NCBI GenBank assembly: GCA_009929775.1
Contig: RZZS01000012.1
Span: forward strand, 1 to 47,268
Direction: 5' to 3'
Length of the DNA: 47,268 nt
Source of the DNA: Alphaproteobacteria bacterium
GTDB taxonomy: Bacteria > Pseudomonadota > Alphaproteobacteria > Micavibrionales > Micavibrionaceae
Shown: piece after piece, positions 34,402-43,605 of the stretch
How the letters are laid out: each line of letters starts with the position of its first letter
Position numbering within the stretch: position 1 is the stretch's first letter
Made by a program: the position numbers and the translations under genes
The notes under the pieces: model-generated
Databases searched by the model: none
What the model saw: the letters and a program-made list of their open reading frames with translations, nothing else
What the model was told of the DNA's origin: nothing

Positions 34402-34629
34402 ATGGCGAAAAAAGGCGATGTCGTTAAAGTGCGTCTGGTGAGCACCGGGAAAAATGCCAAGGGCAACCCGACCGGCTATACGTACTATGTGAAGAAGAAT
34501 CCAAAGACGATGACGGAAAAGATGAAGTTCCGCAAATACGACCCCCGCGCCATCAACCCGGAAACCGGCAAGCCTGGCGTACACGTGATGTTCGAAGAGA
34601 AGAAACTGCCGCCCGCCAAGAAAAATTAG
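34402..34629 (+). CDS. rpmG: Ribosomal protein L33, enlarged form
   Basis: This is a small basic protein of the large ribosomal subunit. The 75 residues are longer than the usual 50-56. The family core is plain: MAKKGDVVKVRLVSTG, then YTYYVKKNPKTMTEKMKFRKYDP, and VHVMFEEKKL. Two insertions account for the length, one around AKGNPTG after residue 18 and one around AINPETGKPG after residue 50. It has no cysteines, so it is the zinc-free type. Position next to pleD-divK is typical of alphaproteobacteria. A terminator follows. Confidence 0.93.
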   Translation: MAKKGDVVKVRLVSTGKNAKGNPTGYTYYVKKNPKTMTEKMKFRKYDPRAINPETGKPGVHVMFEEKKLPPAKKN

Positions 34630-34655
34630 GGAAGAAATCCGGCTGTCCGGACAAA

Positions 34656-34677
34656 GGCGCCCTCGCGGCGCCTTTTT
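34656..34677 (+). terminator. Rho-independent terminator of rpmG
   Basis: GGCGCC (34656-34661) pairs with GGCGCC (34667-34672) across a five-base loop, extended by flanking A-T pairs, and is followed by TTTTT. On the minus strand only three T follow, so it may act weakly for pleD, which ends five bases further on. Confidence 0.85.
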
Positions 34678-34681
34678 GCTG

Positions 34682-36112
34682 TCAATCGATTATCATCGGG
34701 CGGCCTTCCTGAACGAACTCCGCCGGGTCGAGCTTTCCGACATCCTCGAAGAACACACAGTTGCGCCCGTTGCGCTTGGCCTCGTATAGCTGTTCGTCCG
34801 CCCGCTTGATAACATCCGCGGGCGAATGCCCCGCTTCACCGATCAGAGCGCCGCCGATCGAAGTCGTGATGTCGAGCTGTCCTTCGGGAACGTTGCACTT
34901 GAAAGGCATTCCTGCGATCTCAGTACGAAGACGCTCGGCGATAAACTTGGCACGCCTTTCCGTCACATCCGGAAGAATAACGACAAATTCCTCACCCCCA
35001 AGGCGGGCGACAAGGTCGAAACTTCGAACACTGTCCACCAGACGGCGCGCGTATTCCCTGAGGACCGAGTCTCCGACATCGTGCCCGTAGGTGTCATTCA
35101 CCTTCTTGAAGTGGTCGATATCGAGCATAAGTATGCCGAGCGACTTGCGGCTGCTCTGGTTTTTGAGCAGCAACTTGGCGAGGTGCACCTCTAGGTAGCG
35201 ACGATTGTACAGACCGGTCAGGGCGTCGGTCAGCGCCATCGACAGGCTGAATTCGTAGTTGGAGCGCAAGCGGTTTTGGAAGCGCCGACGGCGCACTTGC
35301 GTGCGGCAGCGCGCGAGCAACTCGTTGCGATCAACGGGACGAAGGATGTAATCATGGGCGCCGATCTCGAGACCGTGCGCAATTCTCGGCATATCCTCTT
35401 CCTCCGCGACCATAAGGATCGGGATGGAACGCGTCCGGTCGCTCGAACGCAGATGCGAGCACAAACGCAGACCGTCCTCGTCGCGTAAATCGAGCGAAAC
35501 GATCATCAGGTCGAACTCATCCCGCGACGCCACAGCCATGGCGTCAGCACCGTTCGTGACAGCTGTGATCCTGTCATCATCTTTCCTGAGCGTCGTGTCA
35601 ATCTTGTCGATTTCAAATTCCTGGTCTTCCACCACCAGCACACGGGCGCGCTCGACCGGCTCGTCCATAACGTTGCTCCGGCCCGGCGCGACCCCGAGTT
35701 GCGAGGCCGTGTTTTCGCGAACCCGCCATTCGTCGACCGTCATCTTGAGACGCACAAGCGAGCGCACGCGCGCCATCAGCGCGGTATCGTTCACCGGCTT
35801 GCTCAGGAAATCGTCCGCCCCGGACTCCAGTCCGCGCACGCGGTCCTGTGTGTCGGTCAGGGCCGTGACCATGACCACCGGGATATGGGCGACATCCGGA
35901 TTTTTTTTGATCCGCTCGCAAACCTCAAAGCCATCCATGCCCGGCATCATGACGTCGAGAAGCACAATGTCCGGCGCCTCAGCGACGACCTTCGTCAGAG
36001 CCTCCTCACCGCTCGTTGCGGAAATGACATCGTAGTACTCACTGGTGAGCTTGGCCTCAAGAAGCTTTACATTCGGAAGAATGTCATCGACGATCAGGAC
36101 TCGTGCCGACAT
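34682..36112 (-). CDS. pleD: Response regulator diguanylate cyclase PleD
   Basis: PleD makes c-di-GMP when phosphorylated and drives the motile-to-sessile switch in Caulobacter relatives. The 476 residues are two receivers and one GGDEF domain. The acceptor D53 in LLDVMMPGMDG matches the Caulobacter position. The second receiver, from about residue 157, is degenerate: the acceptor region reads MIVSLDLRDEDG. The GGDEF domain has LDIDHFKKVND, the active site GGEEF, and the inhibitory site RSFD at the standard five-residue distance, so product feedback is expected. It follows divK by 18 bases on the same strand. Confidence 0.96.
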   Translation of the reverse strand: MSARVLIVDDILPNVKLLEAKLTSEYYDVISATSGEEALTKVVAEAPDIVLLDVMMPGMDGFEVCERIKKNPDVAHIPVVMVTALTDTQDRVRGLESGADDFLSKPVNDTALMARVRSLVRLKMTVDEWRVRENTASQLGVAPGRSNVMDEPVERARVLVVEDQEFEIDKIDTTLRKDDDRITAVTNGADAMAVASRDEFDLMIVSLDLRDEDGLRLCSHLRSSDRTRSIPILMVAEEEDMPRIAHGLEIGAHDYILRPVDRNELLARCRTQVRRRRFQNRLRSNYEFSLSMALTDALTGLYNRRYLEVHLAKLLLKNQSSRKSLGILMLDIDHFKKVNDTYGHDVGDSVLREYARRLVDSVRSFDLVARLGGEEFVVILPDVTERRAKFIAERLRTEIAGMPFKCNVPEGQLDITTSIGGALIGEAGHSPADVIKRADEQLYEAKRNGRNCVFFEDVGKLDPAEFVQEGRPMIID

Positions 36113-36130
36113 CGGCTTAATTCGCTTTCG

Positions 36131-36502
36131 TTACTGAAGATATTTCTGGATAACCTCGATAAACCGGCTCACGGAAATCGGCTTCGAGATGTAGTCCTCG
36201 CATCCGCCGTTCCGTATTTTTTGCTCGTCGCCCTTCATGGCGAAAGCGGTAACGGCGATGACCGGAATGTCTCTGAGTTCTTCGTCGTCCTTCAGCCACT
36301 TCGTTACTTCGAGGCCGGAAACTTCGGGAAGCTGGATATCCATGAGGATGAGATCCGGCTTACGGTTCCGTGCTATTTCAAGCACTTCGTTACCGGAACG
36401 GCTCTCAATCGTAGCGATTCCATGCGCCTCAAGGAGGTCGTGGAAAAGCTTCATGTTGAGTTCGTTATCTTCTACGATGAGAACCGTCTTCGTCATAGGC
36501 AC
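36131..36502 (-). CDS. divK: Single-domain response regulator DivK
   Basis: DivK is a small receiver that, in Caulobacter and relatives, acts with PleC/DivJ-type kinases and DivL to control CtrA. The 123 residues contain acidic E11-D12, the acceptor D55 in [13 protein letters not shown], the switch threonine in [12 protein letters not shown] and the lysine in YISKPI. There is no output domain. A start at the third codon (MTKTVLIV) would place the acceptor at D53 as in Caulobacter. Gene order divK-pleD is the strongest lineage marker in this window. Confidence 0.96.
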   Translation of the reverse strand: MPMTKTVLIVEDNELNMKLFHDLLEAHGIATIESRSGNEVLEIARNRKPDLILMDIQLPEVSGLEVTKWLKDDEELRDIPVIAVTAFAMKGDEQKIRNGGCEDYISKPISVSRFIEVIQKYLQ

Positions 36503-36574
36503 TCCGCATTCTAAAACACATTACTATGGCAATTTTCTGCCGTTGTTTCAAATGAGAGTTAACCTTAAAAACCT

Positions 36575-37504
36575 TTATTTTTTTTGAACATCGCACGAGT
36601 CAGGCTGAAGACGCTCCAGGGCGATCAGTTTTTGGGCAATCGTAAAGTCGTCATACTCGATGACCATATCGCTGATGATGCCATTTTCGTGGAAAACCAC
36701 CGACATTTCGTAGTCTGCGGCCGCCTCGTATTCTTTCAGCGGGAAAAACGCCATACGCACGTCATAAGCGGGCGTGTTCAGAAGCGAGGCATCAATATCG
36801 GCAGTGGCGTCCATCCGTGCCATCACGTTCACCCGCTCGCCGATAAAAGCGTTGATGAGCACCGGCCCCTCTTCATCGCTGCCATCAAAGACGGTAGCAG
36901 TGAAAAACTTTTTTTCCGAATGAAGGGCGTCAAGCAGAGCCGCCGTGTGCGCCATCGGAAAAAGCGTTCCGGGCGTCAGATCGTACTCCAGCCCCTCAGG
37001 CACCGTATAAACCGCCTCGCCGCCGTCGTCCCGCAGGACGGCCCTCCCCCGCAATTCCTCGTACAGTTCGCCATCACGCTTGCGGCTCGACGTGAAATCG
37101 AAGCTTTTTCCGTCAAAGGTCTCGAAGGTCGAGAAGTCGCTGGTGATTCGCATCGCCGGACTGTCGGCGTATTCGTAGATCAGCTTGAAACGATGGTCGG
37201 TGATCCATGCATCGCAGGCCGTTTCCCATTTGAAAAACATCTGGCCGCTGATATTCAGGACCTGCGAGCCGCTATGCGCGCCGATAAGGTCGATCTCGTA
37301 CAGGGCCTTGTGAGGAACGAAACCGTCGACCGCTCGACTCCCCGACCGCGAACCGTCTCGGTCAGACGTCTTCTCATCCGCAGATTCCGGAGCTTTACGC
37401 GACGCTGCGCCCGCAATGACGAGATGCGTTCCGGTTATAAGAAGCGTGGCCAGGACGACCCCGGCAATTAGAAACGGATTTTTGAAAAGTGTTTGAAAAT
37501 GCAT
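36575..37504 (-). CDS. EipB-like envelope integrity protein (DUF1849)
   Basis: The 309-residue protein has an N-terminal hydrophobic segment (about 10-32), then a linker rich in charged residues, and a beta-rich domain beginning FVPHKALYEIDL, a hallmark of the EipB/DUF1849 family. Two conserved cysteines, one in ETACDAW and one near the C-terminus in DSCDVQ, correspond to the disulfide of Brucella EipB. EipB is periplasmic and supports envelope integrity; the family is essentially alphaproteobacterial. It is divergent from the second diguanylate cyclase, with 279 bases between their starts. Confidence 0.88.
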   Translation of the reverse strand: MHFQTLFKNPFLIAGVVLATLLITGTHLVIAGAASRKAPESADEKTSDRDGSRSGSRAVDGFVPHKALYEIDLIGAHSGSQVLNISGQMFFKWETACDAWITDHRFKLIYEYADSPAMRITSDFSTFETFDGKSFDFTSSRKRDGELYEELRGRAVLRDDGGEAVYTVPEGLEYDLTPGTLFPMAHTAALLDALHSEKKFFTATVFDGSDEEGPVLINAFIGERVNVMARMDATADIDASLLNTPAYDVRMAFFPLKEYEAAADYEMSVVFHENGIISDMVIEYDDFTIAQKLIALERLQPDSCDVQKK

Positions 37505-37783
37505 GAACTTGAAGCCCGCTGGAGAGTCGTCGCCTATGATAGAGGAAAGGTGGCCTCAGGCAAAGCCATTTCAAGGCCGAACTCGCGCCCCGGAGGGCAA
37601 TCTCTGCCGGGACGACAGTGGAAAAAATGTCCTGCAAAGCAGTCCTGCGACCTCCGGCGTTGTCCATCAACACACTGACATAAAACACAATTTCTCTGAA
37701 CGTTATACTGGCATGGTCTTGGCAACTGAAAGACCGTGACGCATTTCGGACGAACGTATCGGACAACGAGGGTGCGAAAGAAC
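37505..37783. promoter_or_regulatory. Divergent intergenic region eipB / diguanylate cyclase
   Basis: This region probably carries the promoters of both flanking genes. The two overlapping short reading frames inside it have no ribosome binding sites or recognisable products. I see no clear -35/-10 pair or CtrA box. Confidence 0.3.
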
Positions 37784-38425
37784 ATGGAACCGACAGGCCA
37801 TAACATCGAAGCGAACCGCCCGAACGGCACGTTCTCTTTCCTGCGGCAAATCAGCGATCTGTTAGCACTGGCTGCCGTAACCATCGAGAACCAGAAGGAG
37901 CGGATCAGGGAACTCGAGAAACTTGCAACGACAGACGAGTTGACAGGTCTCGTCAATCGTCGCGGCTTCTACGACGTTTTCATCCGCGAACTCGACAAGG
38001 CAAACCGCTACCCATTCCACGGCGGGCTGCTCGTCATGATCGATATCGACAACTTCAAAGGGATCAACGACCGTTACGGTCATTCTGCGGGCGATGCCGC
38101 CCTGCAGGCCATGGCAAGGTCCCTGCGGTCGAAAATCCGGGTCATGGACGTGGCGGCGCGCCTCGGGGGGGACGAGTTCGTACTGCTTCTTTCCGGCGCA
38201 GACAGGATCGAGACGGCCCACCGGGCGCAGATTCTGGCCTGGCAACTGAGCCAGTTGAAGTTCGACTGGCACGGGGACCCGGTCCATGTCCGGGCAAGTC
38301 TGGGGCTCAAGAGCTACGGCCCGGGAGACCGCGCCGACGATATTTTCGACCAGGCCGACAGCGCGATGTATGCCGCCAAGGCCGGACGAAAGGAGTCAGC
38401 CGGGACATTCGTCCAGGCGGTGTAG
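37784..38425 (+). CDS. Small soluble diguanylate cyclase
   Basis: The 213-residue product has a helical, partly coiled N-terminus (about 20-50, ending IRELEKLATTDELTG) and a complete GGDEF domain. The active site is GGDEF, metal residues are in MIDIDNFKGIND, the inhibitory site RVMD is at the standard distance before it, and the C-terminal AMYAAKAGRK is intact. It should be an active c-di-GMP synthase with product inhibition. There is no sensor domain, so regulation is by partner or expression. ATG 37784 is preferred for its GAGGG sequence upstream. A GTG at 37736 would add 16 residues. Confidence 0.9.
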   Translation: MEPTGHNIEANRPNGTFSFLRQISDLLALAAVTIENQKERIRELEKLATTDELTGLVNRRGFYDVFIRELDKANRYPFHGGLLVMIDIDNFKGINDRYGHSAGDAALQAMARSLRSKIRVMDVAARLGGDEFVLLLSGADRIETAHRAQILAWQLSQLKFDWHGDPVHVRASLGLKSYGPGDRADDIFDQADSAMYAAKAGRKESAGTFVQAV

Positions 38426-38470
38426 AGAGTTGTTTTGAAAGAGAGAGAGAAAAAGAAAAAAACACGTTTG

Positions 38471-38524
38471 CCTGCCTTTCCATCTTCCCTGACCGTTACC
38501 CCAAGCCACGGAAAGGCAGGTTTT
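38471..38524 (+). terminator. Long-loop terminator after the diguanylate cyclase
   Basis: CCTGCCTTTCC (38471-38481) pairs perfectly with GGAAAGGCAGG (38510-38520) over 11 bases, followed by TTTT. The loop is 28 bases long. A purine tract (GAGAGAGA then poly-A, about 38437-38464) lies just before it. This fits an intrinsic terminator, though the loop is longer than usual. Confidence 0.6.
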
Positions 38525-38658
38525 CCCCGAAGAGCCCGGATCGCCTCCCTCCAATCGCGATCCGGGCTACTTTTTCAGGGCGACATGTCGAGGATGCCCT
38601 TTTCTCCCGGGCATGTTTCCGACTTGCCTGCCATCAGGGGCGAAACTAGACTGGACAG

Positions 38659-40536
38659 ATGACCGACCGCCCCGCCCCTTCGCCGCATGAAGGCGATTCT
38701 TACAGCCGCCGCTGGTTCCTGCTCATCCCCGGCCTCTGGCTTCTTCTGTTCGTTGCGCCAGCAGTCTGGGGAATGGGCCCCTTCGTCGGCGAACTCAACT
38801 CGACGGACGACTATATGCGCGCCGTGCAAGTTGCCGACTTCCTTGAAAACACCGCCGATTCGAGCTTCGTTCAGGACCGGCTCGGACCTGAAGGCGCCCC
38901 GTCGCGCATGCACTGGACACGCATCGTCGATCTGCCGCTCGCCGGACTGTTCGTGCTTTTCGGACAATTCACGACTCCCGAAAACGCCGTTTACCTGACG
39001 GCGACGGTCGTTCCGGCCATTATGCTCGCGCTGCTTTTCGCTGGAGGCTGGTGGTTCACGAGCCTGTTCACCGGACCTCTCCGGGCCTTCACGGCGCTTG
39101 TCGCCATCGCCCTGATGTGGCCGACCCTGCGGCAGTTTCTTGTCGGGGGGATCGACCATCACGCCTGGCAGATCCTGCTCACGCTTGCCGCCTGGGGAGG
39201 AATCGTGCAGGCGGCGCGCTCCCCCGAGCGGCTGGACTATGCCGTTGCCGCCGGGCTGCTTTTTGGCCTTGGTCTGTCGATCGGCGCGGAAATTCTCCCA
39301 TGGATCGCGATGGCGGGACTTTTTCAGGCGTGGCTCTGGCTGGTTTACGGGAACGCGCAGCAGCGCAGCGGGCTGGTCTTCGGCATATCCATGCTCGCGA
39401 CCGTCGCCCTGATGTTCGTGCTGTTCCGCTACCCATGGGAGGGTTTCCGGCCCGCGTGCGACAGCCTGTCGCCCGTCTTCCTTATCTTCGCCGCCGCTCT
39501 TCCTGCTTTCTGGATTCCGACCGCCGCCCTGTCCCGATTTGCCGGCACGGTCCGGAATCGCCTGATTGCAGGAAGCATTATTGGAATTGCCGTACTGGCC
39601 GCAATCGTCCTGCTGCTACCCGACTGCCTGCGAGATCCTTACGCGATCACCGATCCGCGGGTTCGCGACATCTGGCTTTCGCAGGTGACGGAAGCACGGC
39701 CGTGGCTTGCCCATATTCGTACAAATATCCTGTTCGGCGTCCTGTCCTTTTCACTGCTTTCTCTCGGTCTGGCCGGTTGCGTGTGGGCCGCTCTTCGGGA
39801 AAGAGAACGCTGGCCGCTCTGGGCGGGCTATGCTGGTGTCGTCGCGCTGTCCGCTGTCCTGACCCTTGTCCAGACGCGTTTTGGCGACTTTGCCGCCGTT
39901 CTCGCAATTCCACCGTTCACATGGTTTCTCACAAGCGCCTTCGCTCTGGTGCGCGCCCGCTTTGGTGCCCGCTACGCACGCCTTGGCCGGGGAGTACGGA
40001 TCGGCATCGCCTTTCTATTCTTCCTGAGCTGCCTGGGGTTGTTCCTGACGCGCTTTACGGGCGAGTCCGGGCAACCACCACAAAGCGCGGCCAAAGCTTC
40101 GGACGAATGCTCCATGAAACGCGCGGCAATCATTCTGAACGAATGGCCGCCGGGCACGATCGCCGCCTTTATAGATTTCGGACCGGAACTCCTCTTCCGC
40201 ACGCACCACCGGGTCCTGTCGGCACCCTATCACAACAATCTTGCCGGAATTACAGCGGCCTTTGACATCCTCTCGGCAGGAAGCGACGAGGAAGCCGAAG
40301 CGACCATCCGCGCTTCCGGAACCGACTATGTTCTCGTTTGCCCGCGCTGGTCGGGCTACTGGAAATCGTTCGGACCGGAAGGCAGGTCGCCGTTCGCCCT
40401 GCGCCTTCTCGAAGGCGACGCACCGTTCTGGCTTTCGCCCGTCGACATTCCCGGCGACCCGGCGCGGCTCTACCGGGTACTTCAGTTTCCGCAACGGCGA
40501 GCCAACGCTTTACCTTCGGGCGATCTTGGTGGATAA
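38659..40536 (+). CDS. GT-C fold membrane glycosyltransferase-like protein
   Basis: The 625-residue protein has about eleven transmembrane helices between residues 21 and 475, then a C-terminal periplasmic domain of about 150 residues. The first periplasmic loop holds STDDYMR (residues 48-54), the paired acidic site typical of GT-C enzymes, followed by HWTRIVD and later GGIDHHAWQ. The layout resembles STT3/PglB-like or polyprenol-dependent glycosyltransferases, but no WWDYG-like oligosaccharyltransferase motif is seen. It probably transfers a sugar from a lipid carrier to an unknown acceptor outside the inner membrane. It may form a unit with the lipoprotein downstream. Confidence 0.7.
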   Translation: MTDRPAPSPHEGDSYSRRWFLLIPGLWLLLFVAPAVWGMGPFVGELNSTDDYMRAVQVADFLENTADSSFVQDRLGPEGAPSRMHWTRIVDLPLAGLFVLFGQFTTPENAVYLTATVVPAIMLALLFAGGWWFTSLFTGPLRAFTALVAIALMWPTLRQFLVGGIDHHAWQILLTLAAWGGIVQAARSPERLDYAVAAGLLFGLGLSIGAEILPWIAMAGLFQAWLWLVYGNAQQRSGLVFGISMLATVALMFVLFRYPWEGFRPACDSLSPVFLIFAAALPAFWIPTAALSRFAGTVRNRLIAGSIIGIAVLAAIVLLLPDCLRDPYAITDPRVRDIWLSQVTEARPWLAHIRTNILFGVLSFSLLSLGLAGCVWAALRERERWPLWAGYAGVVALSAVLTLVQTRFGDFAAVLAIPPFTWFLTSAFALVRARFGARYARLGRGVRIGIAFLFFLSCLGLFLTRFTGESGQPPQSAAKASDECSMKRAAIILNEWPPGTIAAFIDFGPELLFRTHHRVLSAPYHNNLAGITAAFDILSAGSDEEAEATIRASGTDYVLVCPRWSGYWKSFGPEGRSPFALRLLEGDAPFWLSPVDIPGDPARLYRVLQFPQRRANALPSGDLGG

Positions 40537-40586
40537 TTGGTCGGTCTTTAATTCGACATTGCTGAACAGCCTGGACGAACATAATC

Positions 40587-41078
40587 ATGCAGCTAAGCCT
40601 TTTCCCGCTCTTCGCGCTCTGTACAGCCCTTTCCCTCGGCGCATGCTCGGACTCCTACCGGCGAGTCGACATGAAGAAACAGCCCCCGGGTCCGCAATAC
40701 TGGCAGCGCATCGACGCCGGATCCGCCCGTTTCGTGCAGGGACCGAAAGCTCAGCAGCTTCTCGATCAGTCCCTTGAGGCCTGCGCCGTCGAACTGAGTG
40801 AACTTGAAAAGCTCTATGCCATTCCGGACGGAGACAAGCACAGAACAACGAAAGTCGACTACAGAGACACGCATCACCGGGCCGTGCCCCCCGGCGCCTC
40901 GGAAGGAGCAACGGGCGAACTGCCGTTCGATGATTTTCTGTCCTGCATGGAGTATCGCGGATGGGAACCGGTCGAAACCGTGCCATATGCCCTGACGGAA
41001 GAAGACGTCGAGGAATATGTCGACGGGATCCTTGCGCGGCGCTACCAGACGCGCATTCACCGCAACGATCTAAAGTAA
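40587..41078 (+). CDS. Small lipoprotein of unknown function
   Basis: The 163-residue product starts with a signal peptide and lipobox LGAC (C20), so it should be lipid-anchored. The mature part is soluble and charged, with two further cysteines (near residues 66 and 112) that may pair. No domain is recognised. It starts 50 bases after the GT-C gene and ends four bases before the convergent fhs stop. There is no strong ribosome binding site. Confidence 0.75.
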   Translation: MQLSLFPLFALCTALSLGACSDSYRRVDMKKQPPGPQYWQRIDAGSARFVQGPKAQQLLDQSLEACAVELSELEKLYAIPDGDKHRTTKVDYRDTHHRAVPPGASEGATGELPFDDFLSCMEYRGWEPVETVPYALTEEDVEEYVDGILARRYQTRIHRNDLK

Positions 41079-41082
41079 GTAG

Positions 41083-42753
41083 TCAGCTCAGTCCCGTTAC
41101 CTGGCCGTCCTCGTCCAGCCCGATCCCCCACGCTGCCGGCTCGCGCGGCAATCCGGGCATGGTCATGATGTCACCGCACAGCGCCACGATGAACCCGGCG
41201 CCCGCGCTCAAATGCACGTCGCGCACGTGAAGTCGGTGGCCTTCGGGCGCGCCGAGCTTCCTCGGGTCGGTCGAAAAGCTGACCGGCGTCTTGGCCATGC
41301 AAACCGGAAGCCCGCCATGACCCTGCCTTTCCCAACGACCGAGCTGCGTATAGACCTTGCCGTCCGCGGTAATCTCGCCCGCGCCATACAGTGTCCGGGC
41401 GATGGTCCCGATCTTTTCGAAGAGCGGCAAGCCACAGTCGTACAGCGGCTTGAAATTTCCCGGAGACCCGAGCGCGCACAACACCGCTTGCGCAAGTTCT
41501 TCTGCCCCTGCTCCGCCATGCGCCCAGTGCGTGGCGACCGCCACCGCCGCGCCGCGCTGTTCGCAGGCCTCGCGCACAATGGAAATCTCCTCGTCCGTGT
41601 CGCCGGGGAACCGGTTTAGCGCGACAACGACCGGGACGCAAAAGCGCCGGAGGTTGTCGACATGACGGCTCAGGTTGGCAAGTCCCTCGCGGACAGCCCC
41701 CGGGTTCGGCGCGTCAAGGTCGCTCTTCCCGATTCCCGCATGCATTTTGACGGAACGAACAGTCGCGACCAGAACGGCGGCGTCCGGCGCAAATCCGCCC
41801 GCCCGCGCGGTGATATCGCAAAATTTCTCCGCACCGAGGTCTGCCCCGAAACCGGCCTCGGTCACCGCGATATCTCCTGTATTCAGCGCGGCCCTCGTAG
41901 CGAGGATCGAATTGCATCCATGAGCGATATTGGCGAATGGCCCGCCATGGACAAATGCGGGTGTACCTTCGAGCGTCTGGACGAGATTCGGCATCAGGGC
42001 ATCCTGGAGGAGAACGCTCATCGCGCCGTGGGACTTAAGGTCGCGCGCCGTCACCGGTTCCCGCGAAGTGTTCTCGGCCACGATAATGTTCCCCAGACGC
42101 TCCTGCAGGTCGGCGAGACCGCTCGCGAGACAGAAAACGGCCATCGTTTCCGAGGCGACAGTGATATCGAACCCGTCCTCGCGCGTCACGCCGCCGCCCG
42201 ACGGAGCTTCCAGTCCCTGAACGATACGGCGCAGGCTGCGGTCGTTGAGATCGATGGCCCGCCGCCAATAGATCCGGCGCGGATCGATCCGAAGGTTGTT
42301 GCCCCAGTAGATGTGATTGTCAATCAGCGAAGCCAGCAGGTTCGTCGCCGTACCGATCGCATGGATATCGCCCGTAAAATGAAGATTGATCCTCTCCATC
42401 GGCGCGATTTGTGCGTAGCCGCCCCCTGTCGCGCCGCCTTTCATGCCAAAGCACGGCCCGAGGCTCGGCTCGCGCAAGGCAAGCACAGCCTTCCTGCCGA
42501 GGCGGCGCAAACCGTCGGCGAGGCCGATAGAGGTGGTAGTCTTGCCTTCCCCGGCGGGCGTCGGCGAAACAGCCGTCACGAGGACGAGCTTCCCGGAAGG
42601 CCTGTCCTTGAGGCTTTCGAGGTGCTCAAGCCCGATCTTTGCGACATAGCGCCCGTACGGATGGACATGCGGCGCGGGAACGCCGAGCGTTTCGGCGATT
42701 TCCTCTATCGGGCGCAACTGGACCGATCGGGCTATTTCGATGTCCGGCAACAT
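41083..42753 (-). CDS. fhs: Formate-tetrahydrofolate ligase
   Basis: This enzyme joins formate and tetrahydrofolate with ATP to give 10-formyl-THF for purine and fMet synthesis. The 556-residue length is standard. The P-loop TPAGEGKTTT begins at residue 65, and EPSLGPCFGMKGGATGGGYAQ, the classic family signature, is near 94-114. The C-terminal region with GDIMTMPGLP near 535 is intact. It is a single-gene unit. Confidence 0.97.
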   Translation of the reverse strand: MLPDIEIARSVQLRPIEEIAETLGVPAPHVHPYGRYVAKIGLEHLESLKDRPSGKLVLVTAVSPTPAGEGKTTTSIGLADGLRRLGRKAVLALREPSLGPCFGMKGGATGGGYAQIAPMERINLHFTGDIHAIGTATNLLASLIDNHIYWGNNLRIDPRRIYWRRAIDLNDRSLRRIVQGLEAPSGGGVTREDGFDITVASETMAVFCLASGLADLQERLGNIIVAENTSREPVTARDLKSHGAMSVLLQDALMPNLVQTLEGTPAFVHGGPFANIAHGCNSILATRAALNTGDIAVTEAGFGADLGAEKFCDITARAGGFAPDAAVLVATVRSVKMHAGIGKSDLDAPNPGAVREGLANLSRHVDNLRRFCVPVVVALNRFPGDTDEEISIVREACEQRGAAVAVATHWAHGGAGAEELAQAVLCALGSPGNFKPLYDCGLPLFEKIGTIARTLYGAGEITADGKVYTQLGRWERQGHGGLPVCMAKTPVSFSTDPRKLGAPEGHRLHVRDVHLSAGAGFIVALCGDIMTMPGLPREPAAWGIGLDEDGQVTGLS

Positions 42754-42842
42754 GGCTCACGCGTTAAGGTTCCTGAACTCAAGGCTTGTTTATAAACGGT
42801 TCGCACGGAAAAAATCAATGCGCAGAGCGAAGCTCGTTCTGC

Positions 42843-43493
42843 CTATCGCCCCCACGCCGAGCCGCTGTAGAAATAGGCGCCGAGCCCGATCGTGAAGACA
42901 AGGCATCCGTATAGCGCATGCTCGATGCATACCAGCGCAAGCGAACGGTAAAGCCGGTAGGTCCGCGCGATCAGGAAACCACCGAGAACGGTCAGAACGA
43001 CGGCGATCCAGTTTCCGAACATGACGTGCATGAATCCGAAGGACAGCGCCGAAAGACCTACGGCATAGCGTGCGTCCGGAAAGGCGGGCTCGTAGCGATG
43101 AAAGACGAAGCTGCGATAGATAATCTCCTGCGGCCAGACCGAGAGCAGCGGATAGAAAAGCATCACCGCCGCCCACATCTGCGGTCGCTCGATCGGAAAC
43201 GTGAAAAAATATTCAGGTCGGTGCCACCATGAAAACAGGACAAGAAACGGCATCAGCAGTACGAACCGACCGAGCACCGCCTTCAGGCCCGCCATGGCCC
43301 CGCGCCAGTTCCATTCGGCGAGATAGGTGAATCCCTGCTTCGTTCGGAAGATGTAATAAAACAAGCCGATAGCGCCCATCCAAAGCACAAGAAACATCAG
43401 CTCCCTCTGCCTGAAGTAAAGAATCGCCAGCGGCGCACCGACAAACAGGGCCAGAAATTCGACCAGAAGACAGGTTCTTTTTCTCAAATTCAT
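42843..43493 (-). CDS. CPBP-type intramembrane protease-like protein
   Basis: The 216-residue protein has six or seven hydrophobic helices and the three CPBP (CAAX protease/bacteriocin-processing, Abi) motifs. Motif 1 is PQEIIYR (121-127) where EExxxR is expected, so the first glutamate is glutamine. Motif 2 is FGFMHVMFGN (H156) and motif 3 is EHALYG. The altered first motif may reduce or remove peptidase activity. The substrate is unknown. Confidence 0.8.
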   Translation of the reverse strand: MNLRKRTCLLVEFLALFVGAPLAILYFRQRELMFLVLWMGAIGLFYYIFRTKQGFTYLAEWNWRGAMAGLKAVLGRFVLLMPFLVLFSWWHRPEYFFTFPIERPQMWAAVMLFYPLLSVWPQEIIYRSFVFHRYEPAFPDARYAVGLSALSFGFMHVMFGNWIAVVLTVLGGFLIARTYRLYRSLALVCIEHALYGCLVFTIGLGAYFYSGSAWGR

Positions 43494-43605
43494 ATATTTT
43501 CAACGGCTGCGGTCGCAAAAGTTTCATCCGTGCCCAAAATTCCCGCGCTCAGGAACCACGCCGCGTCCCGCATCATTGGAATCAGCAACCACAGGAGGGA
43601 AAACT

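Noticed and set aside
39051-40265. 404-codon alternative frame within the GT-C gene
   Set aside because: Its composition is arginine/proline-rich as expected for an out-of-frame reading, whereas the membrane protein frame shows clear helices.
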